Shown in pieces: positions 63,126 to 64,000 of a stretch of 64,000 bases of DNA. Within the stretch, counting starts at the first letter, position 1. Each line of letters opens with the position of its first letter. Origin of the DNA: JACDAE01 sp963717195 (GTDB lineage Bacteria; Chloroflexota; Ktedonobacteria; Ktedonobacterales; Ktedonobacteraceae); contig CAVQVR010000017.1 in assembly GCA_963717195.1 (NCBI GenBank), positions 62,001-126,000 of the forward strand, read 5' to 3'. The notes below the pieces were generated by a model, which searched no databases, was not told the DNA's origin, and was given only the letters and a program-made list of their open reading frames with translations. The position numbers and the translations under genes are program-made.

Positions 63126-63339
63126 TCCCCCTCAAAAAGCTGCTCTCCCCCTGATGCACAAATTTCAAACAACCACATATCTTCAAACTCAAACAAAGGT
63201 GAGCATTTCTTGATAGAAGAGATGTCATTACGTCTATGGTCTGGTCATAGGGGTACCACTGAGTCCCAATTTCTTCAATACACGTGTTAGAAACAGATGA
63301 TAACATTCATCATAATTAATTTATAAGGGAGAGTTCTCT

Positions 63340-63615
63340 ATGGCTATTACCTTTACCCAGCTCATTGTCTGGATTATCATCGCCGCCATCGTCGGATTTC
63401 TGGGCGAGTTCCTCGCTGGCCGTCGCGCACCCGCTGGTATCCTCGGCGCGATCATGGTTGGCCTGTTTGCCATTTTCCTCATTGTTGGCTTCTTCCATTT
63501 TCATATCGTTGGTGAACCAACCCTGGAAGGTGTACCAATCATTAGCACCATTATCGCCGCTATCATGCTTGTCGTTGTGTGGAGTAGCGTGGCCTCCTAT
63601 CGTCGTCATGTATAA
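63340..63615 (+). CDS. GlsB/YeaQ/YmgE-type small membrane stress protein
   Basis: 91 residues, three hydrophobic segments (LIVWIIIAAIVGFLGEFLAG, GILGAIMVGLFAIFLIVGFF, ISTIIAAIMLVVVWSSVAS). This is the layout of the transglycosylase-associated GlsB/YeaQ family, whose members are induced by envelope or osmotic stress in some bacteria. AAGGGAGAG precedes the ATG. Monocistronic, with a palindrome right after it. Confidence 0.85.
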   Translation: MAITFTQLIVWIIIAAIVGFLGEFLAGRRAPAGILGAIMVGLFAIFLIVGFFHFHIVGEPTLEGVPIISTIIAAIMLVVVWSSVASYRRHV

Positions 63616-63642
63616 CAAAGTTTCCCTTATGCACGCAACACC

Positions 63643-63730
63643 GTAGGGATCTGATTGTATCGCGTCCGCGATTTATCGATTTGGGGCCACCATCCGATAA
63701 ATCGCAGGCCAGATACAATCAGATCCCTAC
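63643..63730. repeat. Palindrome (GTAGGGATC type) between convergent genes
   Basis: GTAGGGATCTGATTGTATC (63643-63661) is inverted at 63712-63730; the inside GCGATTTATCG pairs with CGATAAATCGC around a short loop. The outer GTAGGG on the minus strand gives the TAG stop of the peroxiredoxin gene. Confidence 0.9.
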
Positions 63731-64000
63731 CTTTTGTAAGGATAATGCAATGTCTTATCCCCCTCCCAGTTCTCCCTCAATCCGGGAGTAGAGAGCTCCC
63801 AGTCGGGTCGAACTTTTTGCGTTACGGCACGCAGGTCTTGCCACAATTCCCCGGTTGAAGGACGTCCCCAGAACCAGTAACCATTATAGATTTTATAGAT
63901 GACCAGTCCCGGTTCCAACACAAGCGTATGGGGAATCATCGGATTGTGAAATGGATCGGTGTATTCCTGAATATCGAGATCCTGCTGCACTTTGCGCCCA
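63727..64000 (-). CDS. Peroxiredoxin/thioredoxin-fold protein, N-terminus cut by window edge
   Basis: The last about 90 residues are visible; the start lies beyond 64000. DIQEYTDPFHNPMIPHTLVL, EPGLVIYKIYNGYWFWGRPS and ELWQDLRAVTQKVRPDW match the C-terminal half of AhpC/TSA-like redoxin proteins (MIPH and PGLVI positions). The catalytic Cys is in the missing part. It probably reduces peroxides. The stop codon is given by the palindrome end. Confidence 0.7.
   Translation of the reverse strand, partial: GRKVQQDLDIQEYTDPFHNPMIPHTLVLEPGLVIYKIYNGYWFWGRPSTGELWQDLRAVTQKVRPDWELSTPGLRENWEGDKTLHYPYKR

Overview
The window looks like a chromosomal segment of a Ktedonobacteria-type Chloroflexota: a filamentous, spore-forming, soil-type relative of Ktedonobacter or Dictyobacter. 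This is inferred from the gene mix, because the window has no rRNA. The mix includes zinc-ribbon-tagged Ser/Thr kinases and PP2C phosphatases, a secreted GH48 cellulase with CBM2, a secreted GH27 alpha-galactosidase, a MEDS-domain protein, an XRE-NB-ARC-TPR regulator, an LLM-type (F420 family) oxidoreductase and DUF2079 and PIG-V-like membrane glycosyltransferases. Housekeeping anchors are der, prs, rny, ffh and tRNA-Arg(CCT).

Layout. 1-5.5 kb: a leftward operon of PP2C, kinase with TPRs, zinc-ribbon PP2C and a vWA protein (cut by the edge), with a clear promoter. 5.6-12.2 kb: leftward der, prs and membrane proteins. 12.4-19.2 kb: enoyl-CoA hydratase, a NUDIX gene with an in-frame stop, a PIG-V-like mannosyltransferase, rny and GH27. 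19.3-30.9 kb: a helix-turn-helix/ClpC-N/zinc-ribbon fusion, PHP phosphoesterase, AIM24 protein, a NUDIX-membrane-MEDS operon, a DUF4388-like/membrane signalling pair, a LysM-CHAP hydrolase and an SDR. 31-41 kb: a frameshifted NarL-type response regulator, radical SAM/SPASM, a sigma factor with an XRE partner, a UbiG-like methyltransferase, two Uma2 paralogues and a YbjQ-repeat operon. 41-50 kb: ffh, an L,D-transpeptidase lipoprotein, the XRE-NB-ARC-TPR protein, a DUF6585-like protein and a WYL regulator. 50-64 kb: GH48-CBM2 with a large tandem-repeat array upstream, two XRE-type proteins, two aldo/keto reductases, catalase, an LLM oxidoreductase, a frameshifted LarA homologue, tRNA-Arg, a GlsB-type protein and a partial peroxiredoxin.

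The most unusual content is non-coding. First, three 157-210 bp MITE-like elements each carry inverted ends (GTAAC...GTTAC), a central perfect or near-perfect palindrome and flawless 8-bp target duplications. A fourth decayed copy lacks the central palindrome. Second, a superfamily of shorter palindromes whose outer end is GTAGGGGC (or variants) sits mostly at gene 3' ends, and in several cases supplies the TAG stop codon of the neighbouring gene. Third, a 420-bp array of alternating about 19-bp and 15-bp repeats lies upstream of the GH48 gene. Three genes are broken by single-base changes (one stop, two frameshifts); these could be real decay or sequencing error.

Functionally the window combines an envelope/stress signalling module, polysaccharide degradation, cell-wall remodelling, oxidative-stress enzymes and many one- and two-gene regulators. 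No CRISPR array, prophage or complete insertion sequence was seen.
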